This document shows positions 48,953 to 57,216 of a stretch of 64,000 nucleotides of DNA, piece by piece (within the stretch, counting starts at the first letter, position 1; each line of letters begins with the position of its first letter). A program made the translations under genes and the position numbers. The stretch comes from Mycobacterium triplex (GTDB taxonomy: Bacteria; Actinomycetota; Actinomycetes; Mycobacteriales; Mycobacteriaceae). A model generated the notes under the pieces. The model was not told the origin of the DNA, searched no databases, and saw nothing but the letters and a program-made list of their open reading frames with translations. The stretch spans positions 4,569,250-4,633,249 of the forward strand of contig NZ_HG964446.1 of NCBI RefSeq assembly GCF_000689255.1. Direction: 5' to 3'.

Positions 48953-49127
48953 CCGCACCACCTTCGCGGCGAATCTAGCCCGAATCCAGGACCAGCGTCT
49001 CGTCGATATCCCCGGCGAGGCGCTATTTCACGCTCACACCGCAATCGCGTGCTCGTCTGGGGCGGCATTTACGCTTTTACCTCGGGGTGGGAACGAAGGC
49101 CGATCGCGAGACCGTAAGGGGCAGCCG

Positions 49128-50657
49128 ATGACGTCACCCGACCAGGACAAGCATGCCTTCGTGTCGTACGTTCACGAGGATTCCGACCACGTGGACAGGC
49201 TCTGTCAGGTCTTAACCGCGGCTGACATTCCGCATTGGCGAGACCGAAGCGCCCTTGGCCCTGGCGACATGTGGAAAACCAAAATCAGAGAGGCGATCCA
49301 ATCCGACGCACTGTGCTTCCTGGCCTGTTTCTCTAACGAATACCACGCGAAAGACAAGTCGTACCAGAACGAGGAACTGATTCTCGCGGCAGAAGAGTTC
49401 CGGCTACGCCCGCCGGGCCGCACGTGGCTTATCCCCGTGCGCTTCGACGACTGCGAGATCCCGGAGATCGAACTCGGCGCTGGAAGAACACTTCGCGACC
49501 TCAACTACGTGGACCTGTTCGGAGATTCCTACGCGCTGCGCGCTATCCAGCTTATCGAGGCCATCAAGAAAGTCATGGGCGACCCGCCTTTGAACCCGGC
49601 AACCGTGCGTGCCGCGGTGCAAGAGGCCGATCCGGAGACTCGCCCGACCCTCCTGCGCCGCGTCACCAAAGAGATGATTCCAGACCCTAGGCGCCAAATC
49701 GAATTAGATAGCCTTGTTGCACAAGAGGTTTTGAGTGTAATCGCTGCGATGCGCGACACCGACCGATTCCCGACGGAACTCGCCCCGGGGTCTCCCGATG
49801 AGCGGCAACTGCAAGCTGCCGCCATCGCCGATGACTACTGGCGGCTGGTCGAACCGTTTTGTTGGTCGTTGAACGTTGCGGCGCGCTGGGCTTCGCCGGC
49901 AGATCTCATGCCATGGGTAAAGGGCCTGCGCGCGTTCGCCGCTGCGGCGTTAGAAGCTCGGAGCGGCCTAGTCGCACTGGGCAGTATGAGGGAATTACCT
50001 TGCCTGATAACGCTTTTCGTGGCTGTGCTGTCAACTTATGGCCAACAACGGTGGGACAACTTCAAAACGCTGTTGGTTGATGCCTGGGTCCCAGATCCGC
50101 GGCACCAAAAGCGGCCGGCTCCGCTTATCGTGGCCACGGGCCTCTGGGGGGTATTCCAGGATGCTGAGTGGGTTCCGCACATCCTGGCTCGTGCGGCCAT
50201 GGACGGCGAAGACCTCGCTACCGCGTGGGACGCATTCAAACAGAACAAAGTCGGCAGATTCCACACGCCCACAGCTGAATGGTTGCACACCATCTTGCGG
50301 CCGGTCTTCGCCGAGCAGTTCCCAGACGACGCGAGTTACGACAACGAATTTGACGCTGCGGAGGCATTCATCGGAATTGTGGCCGAGGACGTCATTCTCA
50401 GGGACATCGCGAGTCGGGCCGACGATCCGGTCACCGCAGGCATGACGAGATATCGGAACCTTTGGTTCGGGCGATCGATGTGGCGTTCTAGGCGCTACGG
50501 CAACGCAGTCGAGAACATCAACGCGGAGCGGGCGATGCACGGTGCCGCTTGGCCGCCTCTGACAGCTGGGCTATTCGCGGGGTCAGCCGAGGGGGCCGCG
50601 GAAGCGTGTAAGACGTACGCGGAGAGCTTCAGCCGCCTTGGCTCTGGTATGTGGTAG
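49128..50657 (+). CDS. TIR-domain protein with uncharacterised C-terminal region
   Basis: A 509-residue protein. Residues 8-150 form a TIR domain: KHAFVSYVHEDSDHVDRLCQ (betaA and AA loop), ADIPHWRDRSALGPGDMW (BB loop), REAIQSDALCFLACFSNEYH and KSYQNEELILAAEEF, where Glu82/Glu83 is the likely NAD+-hydrolysis Glu. The remaining 350 residues are mostly helical (EPFCWSLNVAARWASPADLM, FDAAEAFIGIVAEDVILRDI) with no family I recognise. Bacterial TIR proteins commonly act as NADase or cyclic-nucleotide-making parts of anti-phage systems. No obvious sensor gene (ThsB, Avs, CBASS) is adjacent, so it may be self-contained. GC is lower than in core genes. A defence role is inference. Confidence 0.85.
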   Translation: MTSPDQDKHAFVSYVHEDSDHVDRLCQVLTAADIPHWRDRSALGPGDMWKTKIREAIQSDALCFLACFSNEYHAKDKSYQNEELILAAEEFRLRPPGRTWLIPVRFDDCEIPEIELGAGRTLRDLNYVDLFGDSYALRAIQLIEAIKKVMGDPPLNPATVRAAVQEADPETRPTLLRRVTKEMIPDPRRQIELDSLVAQEVLSVIAAMRDTDRFPTELAPGSPDERQLQAAAIADDYWRLVEPFCWSLNVAARWASPADLMPWVKGLRAFAAAALEARSGLVALGSMRELPCLITLFVAVLSTYGQQRWDNFKTLLVDAWVPDPRHQKRPAPLIVATGLWGVFQDAEWVPHILARAAMDGEDLATAWDAFKQNKVGRFHTPTAEWLHTILRPVFAEQFPDDASYDNEFDAAEAFIGIVAEDVILRDIASRADDPVTAGMTRYRNLWFGRSMWRSRRYGNAVENINAERAMHGAAWPPLTAGLFAGSAEGAAEACKTYAESFSRLGSGMW

Positions 50658-50710
50658 CGGCCCAGGTCACGCCGCAACTTAGCGCCGACAACCGGCGCGC
50701 GCCTGGCCAG

Positions 50711-51217
50711 CTATTTGTTGGACCCGTGGTGTTGGTCGCAGACCACCTGGGCCGCTTCTCGGTCGATGTCGCGGTCGGGGCTGTAAACGCCGACGATGGC
50801 ATCGACGTTGGGATCTGTCGTCATGTCATAGATGCAGCGCCGATCGACATGAGGCCCGTACTTGGGATCGCGCAGCAAGTCCACGACGTCCGCCTGAAGT
50901 GGCGTGCCGCCAGCACACTGGCCCAAGTCGAGGTGGGCCATCGACGTCAGGGTGAGGAAGTACGTTCCGCCGTTGCCGCCCTGAAGCTGGCAGGTTTCCC
51001 GGCCCGGGCCCAACCCCGATGGGCCGCCGGCCGTGTGCGGGGTAGGGGATCAAGTCGGCCGTGTCGGCCCCGACGCTGCAGAAGACGACGGTGCCGACAC
51101 CGACGACGGTGCCAGGGGCGTCGTCGTCTGCTTGCTCGGTGTCGACGTGCCGCAGCCGCAGAGCGCAGTTGCCGCGCAGCAAATGACGGCAAGCGTCCGG
51201 TTCACGGTGCTGAGCAT
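50711..51217 (-). pseudogene. Lipoprotein gene with in-frame TGA
   Basis: From ATG 51217 the frame encodes a lipoprotein signal (NRTLAVICCAATALCGCGTS, lipobox ALCG-C) and a Ser/Thr/Pro linker. It then meets TGA at 51050-51052. The same frame stays open beyond it for another 112 codons and encodes a Cys-containing domain (GRETCQLQGGNGGTYFLTLT, DRRCIYDMTTDPNVDAIVGV, AAQVVCDQHHGSNK). The simplest reading is a nonsense mutation in one lipoprotein gene of 168 residues. Re-initiation or separate genes are less likely because the second half has no signal peptide. It is convergent to the TIR gene and divergent from hicA. Confidence 0.7.
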
Positions 51218-51320
51218 AGGCACCCGCAGTCGGCCGGCGAAACCGCCGCGGCCGGGAATACATCTGCGCCGTAGACGTCCATACATACGCGAGTGCTAAC
51301 ACATGCGCTAGCATGAGGGG

Positions 51321-51590
51321 GTGGATAGAGAACGGGTCGCCAAGATCGTCGCGCAGATGCGCGAGAACCCGGCGAACGTCGCCTACGCGGACGTTTACAA
51401 GGTGTGCGTCGAGTATTTCGGTGCGGCCCGCCAAAAGGGCACAAGCCACGCCGTCTTCAAGATGCCGTGGGCGGGCGACCCGCGGGTCAACATTCAACGC
51501 GACAAAGGCGGCAAGGCAAAGTCCTACCAGGTCAAACAGGTCCTGTTAGCGATAGACAAATTTGAGAAACAAAGGGGTGAGCACAAGTGA
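51321..51590 (+). CDS. HicA-family toxin (mRNA interferase)
   Basis: An 89-residue protein with the dsRBD-like HicA pattern. The catalytic His is in GTSHAVFKMPWAGDP (about residue 42), followed by VNIQRDKGGKAKSYQVKQV and LLAIDKF. HicA toxins cleave mRNA and are held in check by the HicB protein encoded next to them. The gene starts with GTG 51321 and overlaps hicB by 4 bp (GTGA). The N-terminal 30 residues (RVAKIVAQMRENPANVAYAD) form the first helix. Confidence 0.82.
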   Translation: MDRERVAKIVAQMRENPANVAYADVYKVCVEYFGAARQKGTSHAVFKMPWAGDPRVNIQRDKGGKAKSYQVKQVLLAIDKFEKQRGEHK

Positions 51591-52024
51591 ACGAACTGCA
51601 TTACACCTACCGCGTCGAATGGTCACCGGAAGACGGGGAATGGGTCGGCTTGGTTGCCGAGTTCCCGTCGCTGTCGTGGCTGGACCCCGACATGGTTGAG
51701 GCGCTCCGTGGTATCGAGCGCCTAGTCGCCGGCGTTGTCGCCGATATACGCGCGGAGCACGAAACGCCGCCTAAGCCGCTCGCAGATCGTCGATACAGCG
51801 GCAAGGTGTTCGTGCGTACATCGCCAGAACTGCACCGACGGCTGACCATCGAGGCAGCCGAGCAAGGCGTATCCGTAAACCAGTGGGCCATGCAGAAACT
51901 CGCCGAACGCATGGTCGGCGACATCCCCGTCTACTACAAGCCCGCTTGCGCAGTGTGCGCGGAACAGTACAGCGACACCGCGGATGAAGATTCCGCCGCG
52001 CGGGACTACGCACAGGCCCGGTGA
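51587..52024 (+). CDS. HicB-family antitoxin
   Basis: A 145-residue protein. The N-terminal partial RNase-H fold of HicB reads YTYRVEWSPEDGEWVGLVAE, then FPSLSWLDPDMVEALRGIE. The C-terminal ribbon-helix-helix DNA-binding domain is GKVFVRTSPELHRRLTIEAA, then EQGVSVNQWAMQKLAERM. It is translationally coupled to hicA and probably represses its own operon. A Cys-containing tail (PACAVCAEQYS) is an extra not common in HicB. Confidence 0.82.
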   Translation: MNELHYTYRVEWSPEDGEWVGLVAEFPSLSWLDPDMVEALRGIERLVAGVVADIRAEHETPPKPLADRRYSGKVFVRTSPELHRRLTIEAAEQGVSVNQWAMQKLAERMVGDIPVYYKPACAVCAEQYSDTADEDSAARDYAQAR

Positions 52025-52028
52025 TCGC

Positions 52029-52355
52029 ATGAGTGACACACAGAACTACCGCGAGTTCGAGCTTTACGGTCTACAGCCGAGCGAATGGCAATGGGCACTC
52101 GACAATGACGCGGTGCATGGCATCGGGTACGCGTTGGAGGACCCCGTCGCCGTCCGCGACACCACCGACGATGCCGACGACCATCGGAAAACGTATGTAA
52201 TCCTTGCAGACCCCGAAGACGCCGCCAACGCAGTCGTCGAGATCAACCAGTGGATCACCGAGTTGCCTGACAGGAACTCGCCCGAAGAATTCGATGCACA
52301 CGGATTTGTCAGCGCTTTGTCGCGCGTAGCCCTGGCCCAGGAAGTCGACGGCTGA
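52029..52355 (+). CDS. Hypothetical acidic protein following HicAB
   Basis: A 108-residue acidic protein from ATG 52029 (MSDTQNYREFELYGLQPSEW), 4 bp after hicB, so likely in the same transcript. An alternative start at 51984 would overlap hicB. It contains KTYVILADPEDAANAVVEIN and QWITELPDRNSPEEFDAHGF, which suggests a compact alpha/beta fold. I recognise no family. Its position makes it a possible third member of the HicAB operon. Confidence 0.65.
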   Translation: MSDTQNYREFELYGLQPSEWQWALDNDAVHGIGYALEDPVAVRDTTDDADDHRKTYVILADPEDAANAVVEINQWITELPDRNSPEEFDAHGFVSALSRVALAQEVDG

Positions 52356-52387
52356 CGGCCCCCGGGCATAACGTCATCGCACAAGAC

Positions 52388-53107
52388 TCAGGGCTGTACT
52401 TCTTCCCGCCTCGCCAAGGCCGCCGAGACTTCTTCCCGCCTCGCCAAGGCCGCCGAGTGCGCCTCTCGTCTCAGATCGGTGTGAGTGTGGTCTTCCTTTA
52501 GCTGCGTGCGACGAGAGGGGTCGCCTCCACTAAGCCAGGTCTGGAATTCGATCTCCTCGGCCCTGAGATTGTCTGTGGTCCAATCGACTTCGTCATCGAA
52601 TACCGTTTCGACCCAGTCCCGTTGCTGGTGCATCTCCCAGACGGTGGGCGCTGTCTCCTTCGCGAGGCTAGGAATGTCAACCTCAAACCTTGTGTAATTC
52701 TTCACAATTCGCTGCTGGAGGATGTAGATGCCACGGTCGCTGAGCGTCGCGATGCGGGCGTTGAGATCCAGAAGTTCAGAAGGCGCGGCCGTCAGATCAA
52801 TGAAATGGGCGGCATAGTGCTGGGCGCCCACGAGGTCAGCAAGCGGCATGATCCTCAGATTTCCGTTCCATCCGTTGCTTCCATTGACCCGCTGATGCCG
52901 CTCGACTGGTGCGACGGTGATGCGTCGGCAAAGTAGCCCCTCGCGGTCACGCATCGAACATGGATGCGCCACCACCTGCACGAGGCGGGGTTCATCCCCG
53001 AAGCCCGGTAGGACAATATCCTTGAACACATCCCCTTGAAAGACGGGGCGACTTCGGGCTACTTCACCTCGTTCGTCGTAAAGATGTTCCGGATCAATGG
53101 ATTCCAT
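52388..53107 (-). CDS. Hypothetical protein, third gene of the TIGR04255-HTH operon
   Basis: A 239-residue protein of unknown function. The segment RPVFQGDVFKDIVLPGF followed by VVAHPCSMRDREG resembles a group of proteins that begin with 'QGD(I/V)F ... V(V/I)xHxCD/S', seen in sporadic operons; I cannot name the family. The C-terminus contains two exact copies of a 10-residue repeat (SAALARREEV) encoded by a 30-bp tandem duplication. It begins 8 bp after the HTH gene on the same strand, so the two are co-transcribed, and is convergent to the HicAB operon. Confidence 0.72.
   Translation of the reverse strand: MESIDPEHLYDERGEVARSRPVFQGDVFKDIVLPGFGDEPRLVQVVAHPCSMRDREGLLCRRITVAPVERHQRVNGSNGWNGNLRIMPLADLVGAQHYAAHFIDLTAAPSELLDLNARIATLSDRGIYILQQRIVKNYTRFEVDIPSLAKETAPTVWEMHQQRDWVETVFDDEVDWTTDNLRAEEIEFQTWLSGGDPSRRTQLKEDHTHTDLRREAHSAALARREEVSAALARREEVQP
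52398..52457 (-). repeat. Perfect 30-bp tandem duplication within a coding region
   Basis: Two adjacent identical 30-bp units (52398-52427 and 52428-52457), each starting ACTTCTTCCCGCC and ending GGCCGCCGAG. They encode the repeated SAALARREEV near the protein C-terminus. A multiple of three keeps the frame, and the identical copies suggest recent slippage. Confidence 0.95.
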
Positions 53108-53115
53108 GCTCGTCG

Positions 53116-53760
53116 TTACTCACCGCGTATGCGAATTGAGCGCATCCCATCCGTATCGTCGAACACCTCGAACTTGCTGCGGCTATCGCGCCAGCCGGGG
53201 CGGATGTCATCAAGAATATGTTCGACATTCCCGCGCTGCTCGGCAATATCCATGAGCGCCATGTCTTTTCCGTCGAGATACAGGTCCAGTGGCCGGATAT
53301 AGTAACCGGCCGCAAGGGGCAGCTCCATCTCCATCCAAGTTGATGGGTCTTCGATGCCTGCTTCCTGCTCGAGCATGTCCAAAATGGCCGCGAACTTCGC
53401 GAGCCGGCTTCGGCTTTCGGGCGAGGCATCATTACCCTTGCGCCACTTGCGAACTGCCGAAACACTCACGTCGGCAATTTCGGCGATATGAGTCCACGCC
53501 ATGCCGCGCTGATACGCAAGTTCGTCTAGGAGGGCAGGGACACCAAGCCTGCTTTTGTTGCGCGTCCACTGGTCCAGTGTCAACGCACGGACCCTGTCGT
53601 GCAGGTCGTGCGCTTCCCCGCCGTTTAGGTCATTCTCTGTCCGAAGGTCCCCAACTTCCATTGATAGCGCACGGGTTCCCATCGGGACCACTTTGTAGCC
53701 TTTGAAATCGCCCGTACCGGTACCAGTACCGGTCAGGGGACCAACAGCCGGCATCGTCAT
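53116..53760 (-). CDS. Helix-turn-helix protein (XRE-like), middle gene of the operon
   Basis: A 214-residue protein. A helix-turn-helix lies at about 88-115 (WTHIAEIADVSVSAVRKWRK) with RLAKFAAILDMLEQEAGIED after it, the layout of XRE/antitoxin-like regulators. The region before it (LHDRVRALTLDQWTRNKSRL) resembles proteins that combine a HTH with an unknown C-terminal domain (YYIRPLDLYLDGKDMALMDI). The N-terminus has a Gly-Thr repeat (TGTGTGTG) that may be a linker or mis-start. It overlaps the upstream TIGR04255-like gene by 4 bp and probably regulates the operon or acts as an antitoxin. Confidence 0.75.
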   Translation of the reverse strand: MTMPAVGPLTGTGTGTGDFKGYKVVPMGTRALSMEVGDLRTENDLNGGEAHDLHDRVRALTLDQWTRNKSRLGVPALLDELAYQRGMAWTHIAEIADVSVSAVRKWRKGNDASPESRSRLAKFAAILDMLEQEAGIEDPSTWMEMELPLAAGYYIRPLDLYLDGKDMALMDIAEQRGNVEHILDDIRPGWRDSRSKFEVFDDTDGMRSIRIRGE

Positions 53761-54572
53761 GCGGTCACTCCTCTAAAGAGGTTTCGGGCATCTTCAGTAA
53801 TCGCACGCTGGAACGCTGCCCCTACGGGGCCGTGGACTTCGTTAAGGACGGTAGTCACTTCATTCGCGTCCAACCGGACCACATCCTCCCCATTGAAATC
53901 GCGGAATCCGTCGAAGTCTAGGACGAAGAACGGCCCCGCATCGAAGTTCTGGCGCGTTAGAAGTTGTGGTTGGACGATGGGGTGTTGATCGAGCGCCTGG
54001 TATTGAAAGGTGAGGCCCTTCCCATAGCTAAGGTCGAACGTCACAAGCCCTTGCGCATTGCGGGCGGGTACACCGTCGGGGCCAATGGCCAGAGTGCTTA
54101 TGACACTGGCGTCAATCCACTTACCCCACGCGCGCACGTCGGTTATCGGTTCTGGCACCCGCACTTCGTCGACGTAACGAAGGCCAACACGTACCAGTGC
54201 GGGGCGAACGTTGGCACCGGCGAGTGCTTCGCACACGGCGATCACACCGCTACAGAGGTCATCGAATTCGCGATACGAGGTTGTCTCGTAAATGAACGAA
54301 GCTGGTGTGATGGTGACTGATTCGGTTTTTGCCGAATTCATTAGCACCGTCCGGCGCTCCTGTACTACCTGGGGAAGAACACCGGGGCCAAGGTTCCCGA
54401 CGGTGAAGGTGACATTCGTCTGCGGCGTACTGACCGGGAAGCGCTCTTCCAGCGCGATCGCTACCACATCGAGTGTTTCTTGCTGCCGTAGACGAGGAGA
54501 GTCGGAAAACTTGATCTCTGCTATGACCAGTGCCAAAGGCGCGTTGGGGAAGACCTCCCGGTTGGGATACAT
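53757..54572 (-). CDS. TIGR04255-family protein
   Basis: A 271-residue protein with the pattern of the sporadically distributed TIGR04255 family: an N-terminal FPNAPLALVIAEIKFSDSPR, the central SFIYETTSYREFDDLCSGVI, and RPALVRVGLRYVDEVRVPEP followed by an acidic C-terminal half. The function of the family is unknown; its members are often found in variable regions next to HTH or toxin-like genes. It is the first gene of a three-gene minus-strand operon (54572 to 52388) and is preceded by short direct repeats at 54593-54624 that look like operator half-sites. Confidence 0.75.
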   Translation of the reverse strand: MYPNREVFPNAPLALVIAEIKFSDSPRLRQQETLDVVAIALEERFPVSTPQTNVTFTVGNLGPGVLPQVVQERRTVLMNSAKTESVTITPASFIYETTSYREFDDLCSGVIAVCEALAGANVRPALVRVGLRYVDEVRVPEPITDVRAWGKWIDASVISTLAIGPDGVPARNAQGLVTFDLSYGKGLTFQYQALDQHPIVQPQLLTRQNFDAGPFFVLDFDGFRDFNGEDVVRLDANEVTTVLNEVHGPVGAAFQRAITEDARNLFRGVTA

Positions 54573-54592
54573 ATCTAGTCAACCTAATCTAA

Positions 54593-54624
54593 TTGGCACC
54601 ACGGTGCACCAAAGTGCGCACCAA
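54593..54624. promoter_or_regulatory. Direct repeats upstream of the TIGR04255 operon
   Basis: Three GCACC copies at 54596, 54606 and 54618 are spaced 10 and 12 bp apart, one helical turn each, within TTGGCACCACGGTGCACC. The last is part of the palindrome-like GTGCGCAC. They lie 21-52 bp before the operon start, a likely binding region for the HTH protein encoded in the operon. Confidence 0.5.
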
Positions 54625-54648
54625 GAATAGTACCAAAAGTGACACCGC

Positions 54649-54849
54649 TTATGAACCCCTCGTGGCCGCTGGGCTGGCGACATGAGGACGCCACCGCGGC
54701 CGTGGGCCACCCCGGGTTGCTACGGCCGGCCCTCCCACGCGGACGATCGGGGGTCGCCCGGCTTCCAGCGCGGCGACGCGCCGTTCAAGGTTGTCGACGC
54801 GGCCGATCAGGTCGTCGATTTCGGCGACCAGCCAACGGCGGCGGCGCAT
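54649..54849 (-). CDS. Small basic coiled-coil protein, phage-like cassette
   Basis: A 66-residue protein from ATG 54849 (MRRRRWLVAEIDDLIGRVDN), with a heptad-containing LIGRVDNLERRVAALEAG and a basic tail. The ATG overlaps the stop of the preceding (disrupted) gene as TGATG, the same coupling seen between the first two genes of this cassette. Small coiled-coil proteins like this are common in actinobacteriophage gene blocks. Its function is unknown. Confidence 0.5.
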   Translation of the reverse strand: MRRRRWLVAEIDDLIGRVDNLERRVAALEAGRPPIVRVGGPAVATRGGPRPRWRPHVASPAATRGS

Positions 54850-55058
54850 CACAGGTCCCGGTAATCGACAGCAAAGCCGAGCCCCACCGCGTCGGCGACC
54901 GTGTGGACCACAACTCGGTCGTCGACATACACAGTGACCGCTTCCCCGCAGCGGACCTGATACTCCCGCGTAAAGTCCGCGCGCGTCTTCGGCGGCAGCG
55001 GATAACCGGCTGGTCGAGCCCACGTTGGCAGTTCCCCCACTGAAACCGACACCGGCCG

Positions 55059-55064
55059 GCTAGC
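55059..55064. repeat. IS481 target-site duplication (left copy)
   Basis: GCTAGC flanks the element on both sides (55059-55064 and 57448-57453). It fits the NCTAGN target preference and 6-bp duplication known for IS481 of Bordetella. The right copy also supplies the TAG stop of the transposase. Confidence 0.88.
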
Positions 55065-55889
55065 TCTAAAACTGACTGAGGTTGTTGACAGTCTGGGCTC
55101 CTGATGGAAGGAGCCGCATGGCTGAGCGTGTTTGGAGTGAGAAGGACCTAATCAGGCGCGCGAACCGGCGCTTGGCTGTGCTGCGCCATGCCGAGGAAGT
55201 TAGCGGCAATGTGGCGGCGACGTGTCGCTACTACGGCATCAGCCGCAACGTCTTCTATCGGTGGAAGCGCCGCTACGAGGACGAGGGCCTTGAAGGTCTG
55301 AAGGATCGTTCCAGTGCACCGTTGCACTGCCCTACCGTCACCGATCCTCAGATCGTTGAGAAGATCATCCATCTGCGCCAGCATTATCACTTCGGGCCGA
55401 TGAAGATCGGGATGTATCTCAAGCGCTATCACGATGTGGAAATCAGCACTTCCGGGATATGGCGAATCCTCAAGCGGCTGAACATGAATCGTCTGCCCGC
55501 CTCGCAGCGGTACAAACGCCACACCGGGCGGTGGAAGCGCTACGAGAAACAACGCCCCGGCCATCATGTCCAGATCGACGTCAAGTTCATCGAGCCGATC
55601 ACCACAGCATCCGGTCGACGAAAGCGTTACTACCAATACACGGCCATCGACGACTGCACGCGGCTGCGCGTACTGCGGGCCTATCCCCGCTCGGACCAGA
55701 AGACGGCGATCCAATTCCTCGACTACGTCTTGTCGCGGCTGCCGTTCCAGGTCGAAAAGATTCAGACCGACAACGGTGCCGAGTTCCAGTCCAGCTTTCA
55801 CTGGCACGTCCTGGACCAGGGCATCGGCCACGTTTACATCCGGCCGGCGACACCGCGGCTGAACGGGAAGGTGTGTGAAGACTTATCGC

Positions 55890-55978
55890 CGATGTTGCAC
55901 CGGATCGGTCTGACCCCGGCCAAGGTATGACCATGGTGTCCTGCGTTCGATTTGTCGACCGATTCCGGTGCAACATCG
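55890..55978 (+). ncRNA. Candidate bridge RNA region in the IS110 left end
   Basis: CGATGTTGCACCGGA (55890-55904) pairs perfectly with TCCGGTGCAACATCG (55964-55978), enclosing 59 nt. IS110-group elements encode a structured bridge RNA in the non-coding end next to the transposase gene, which guides donor and target choice (established for IS621). The long left end (55873-56109) and this stem fit that, but no expression evidence exists here and I did not identify the guide loops. Confidence 0.45.
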
Positions 55979-56109
55979 CGGGTCGCACCGGCCAGACGGA
56001 TCTGACCTGATAGGAGCTTGGACTAGAAGCCCCATCACAGACCTGTCGCTCCGCCCGACCGGTTCGCCCCACCCGTCAGTTCAGCCCTAACGGAGGAGCG
56101 AATTTCATC

Positions 56110-57216
56110 ATGACAACAGAAGACGGCGATGTCATCGGCGGTGTCGACACCCACAAACACACCCACTACGCGGCGGTCATCGACACGCTCGGTCGGCTTC
56201 GTGGGCATCAACAGTTCCCCGCGACCGATCGCGGCTACGCGGCCTTACTGTCGTGGATGCGAGCCTTTGGGCCCCTGCGGGCGATCGGCGTGGAGAGCAC
56301 CGGCTCGTTCGGAGCGACATTAACCCGGGCGCTGACCGCGGCCGGGGAACACGTCGTCGAAGTAAACCGGCCCAATCGTGTGGCGCGTCGCATGGACGGC
56401 AAATCTGATCGCCTCGATGCCGAAAACATTGCCCGCGCTGTCCTGGGCCGCACTTCGACCGCTATCCCGAAGGCCAAATCCGGGATGGTCGAAGTGATTC
56501 GCACCCTGCGTGTTACGCGAGCCAGCGCCGTCAAGGCCCGCACCCAGGCATTCAACAACCTCTTCGGCGTGATGATCGGAGCACCGTCACCGTTGCGTGA
56601 CGACCTGGTCGATCTGACCAAACGCACCCTCGTCAACCGTTGCCTGCACCTTCGTCCCGAAACCGACGACCTCGCCACACTTGCCAGCGACCCCGATCGA
56701 CTGCTGCTCGCTGGCGTGAAAATAGCGCTGCGGGATCTGGCCCGCCGCTGGAAAGTCCTCGATACCGAAATCAAGTCACTCAATCAGCAGATCGCTGCCA
56801 TGGTCGGTCTGGCTGCACCCAAATTGGTCGAGCTCTTCGGGGTCGGTACCGAACTCGCGGGCCAATTCCTCGTCACGGCCGGCGACAACCCTGACCGCAT
56901 CCGCAACGAAGCAGCCTTCGCCAAACTCTGCGGCGTGGCCCCGCAGCCCGCCAGCAGCGGTCGGACCACCGGGCGCCATCGCCTATCCCGCAGCGGCGAC
57001 CGCCAAGCCAACAGCGCGCTCTATATCGTGACCATCGTGCGTATGCGCCACCACGAACCCACCCGCACCTACGTCGAACGACGCACTAACGAAGGCCTCA
57101 GCAAGCGCGAAATCATCCGCTGCCTCAAGCGCTACATCGCCCGGGAAATCTACGCGAACCTCCCACGCCCTGAACCCGAATCCCGTGCGGCCACAGCACA
57201 ACCCGCCGCCGCTTGA
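56110..57216 (+). CDS. IS110-family transposase (DEDD recombinase)
   Basis: A 368-residue transposase. The N-terminal RuvC-like DEDD domain starts VIGGVDTHKHTHYAAVIDTL; RAIGVESTGSFGATLTRAL and KSDRLDAENIARAVLG supply further acidic residues. The C-terminal Tnp domain with the catalytic Ser lies in LCGVAPQPASSGRTTGRHRL, followed by the helix NSALYIVTIVRMRHHEPT. The ATG is preceded by GGAGGAG. The gene looks intact, so this element may still be active. Confidence 0.93.
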   Translation: MTTEDGDVIGGVDTHKHTHYAAVIDTLGRLRGHQQFPATDRGYAALLSWMRAFGPLRAIGVESTGSFGATLTRALTAAGEHVVEVNRPNRVARRMDGKSDRLDAENIARAVLGRTSTAIPKAKSGMVEVIRTLRVTRASAVKARTQAFNNLFGVMIGAPSPLRDDLVDLTKRTLVNRCLHLRPETDDLATLASDPDRLLLAGVKIALRDLARRWKVLDTEIKSLNQQIAAMVGLAAPKLVELFGVGTELAGQFLVTAGDNPDRIRNEAAFAKLCGVAPQPASSGRTTGRHRLSRSGDRQANSALYIVTIVRMRHHEPTRTYVERRTNEGLSKREIIRCLKRYIAREIYANLPRPEPESRAATAQPAAA

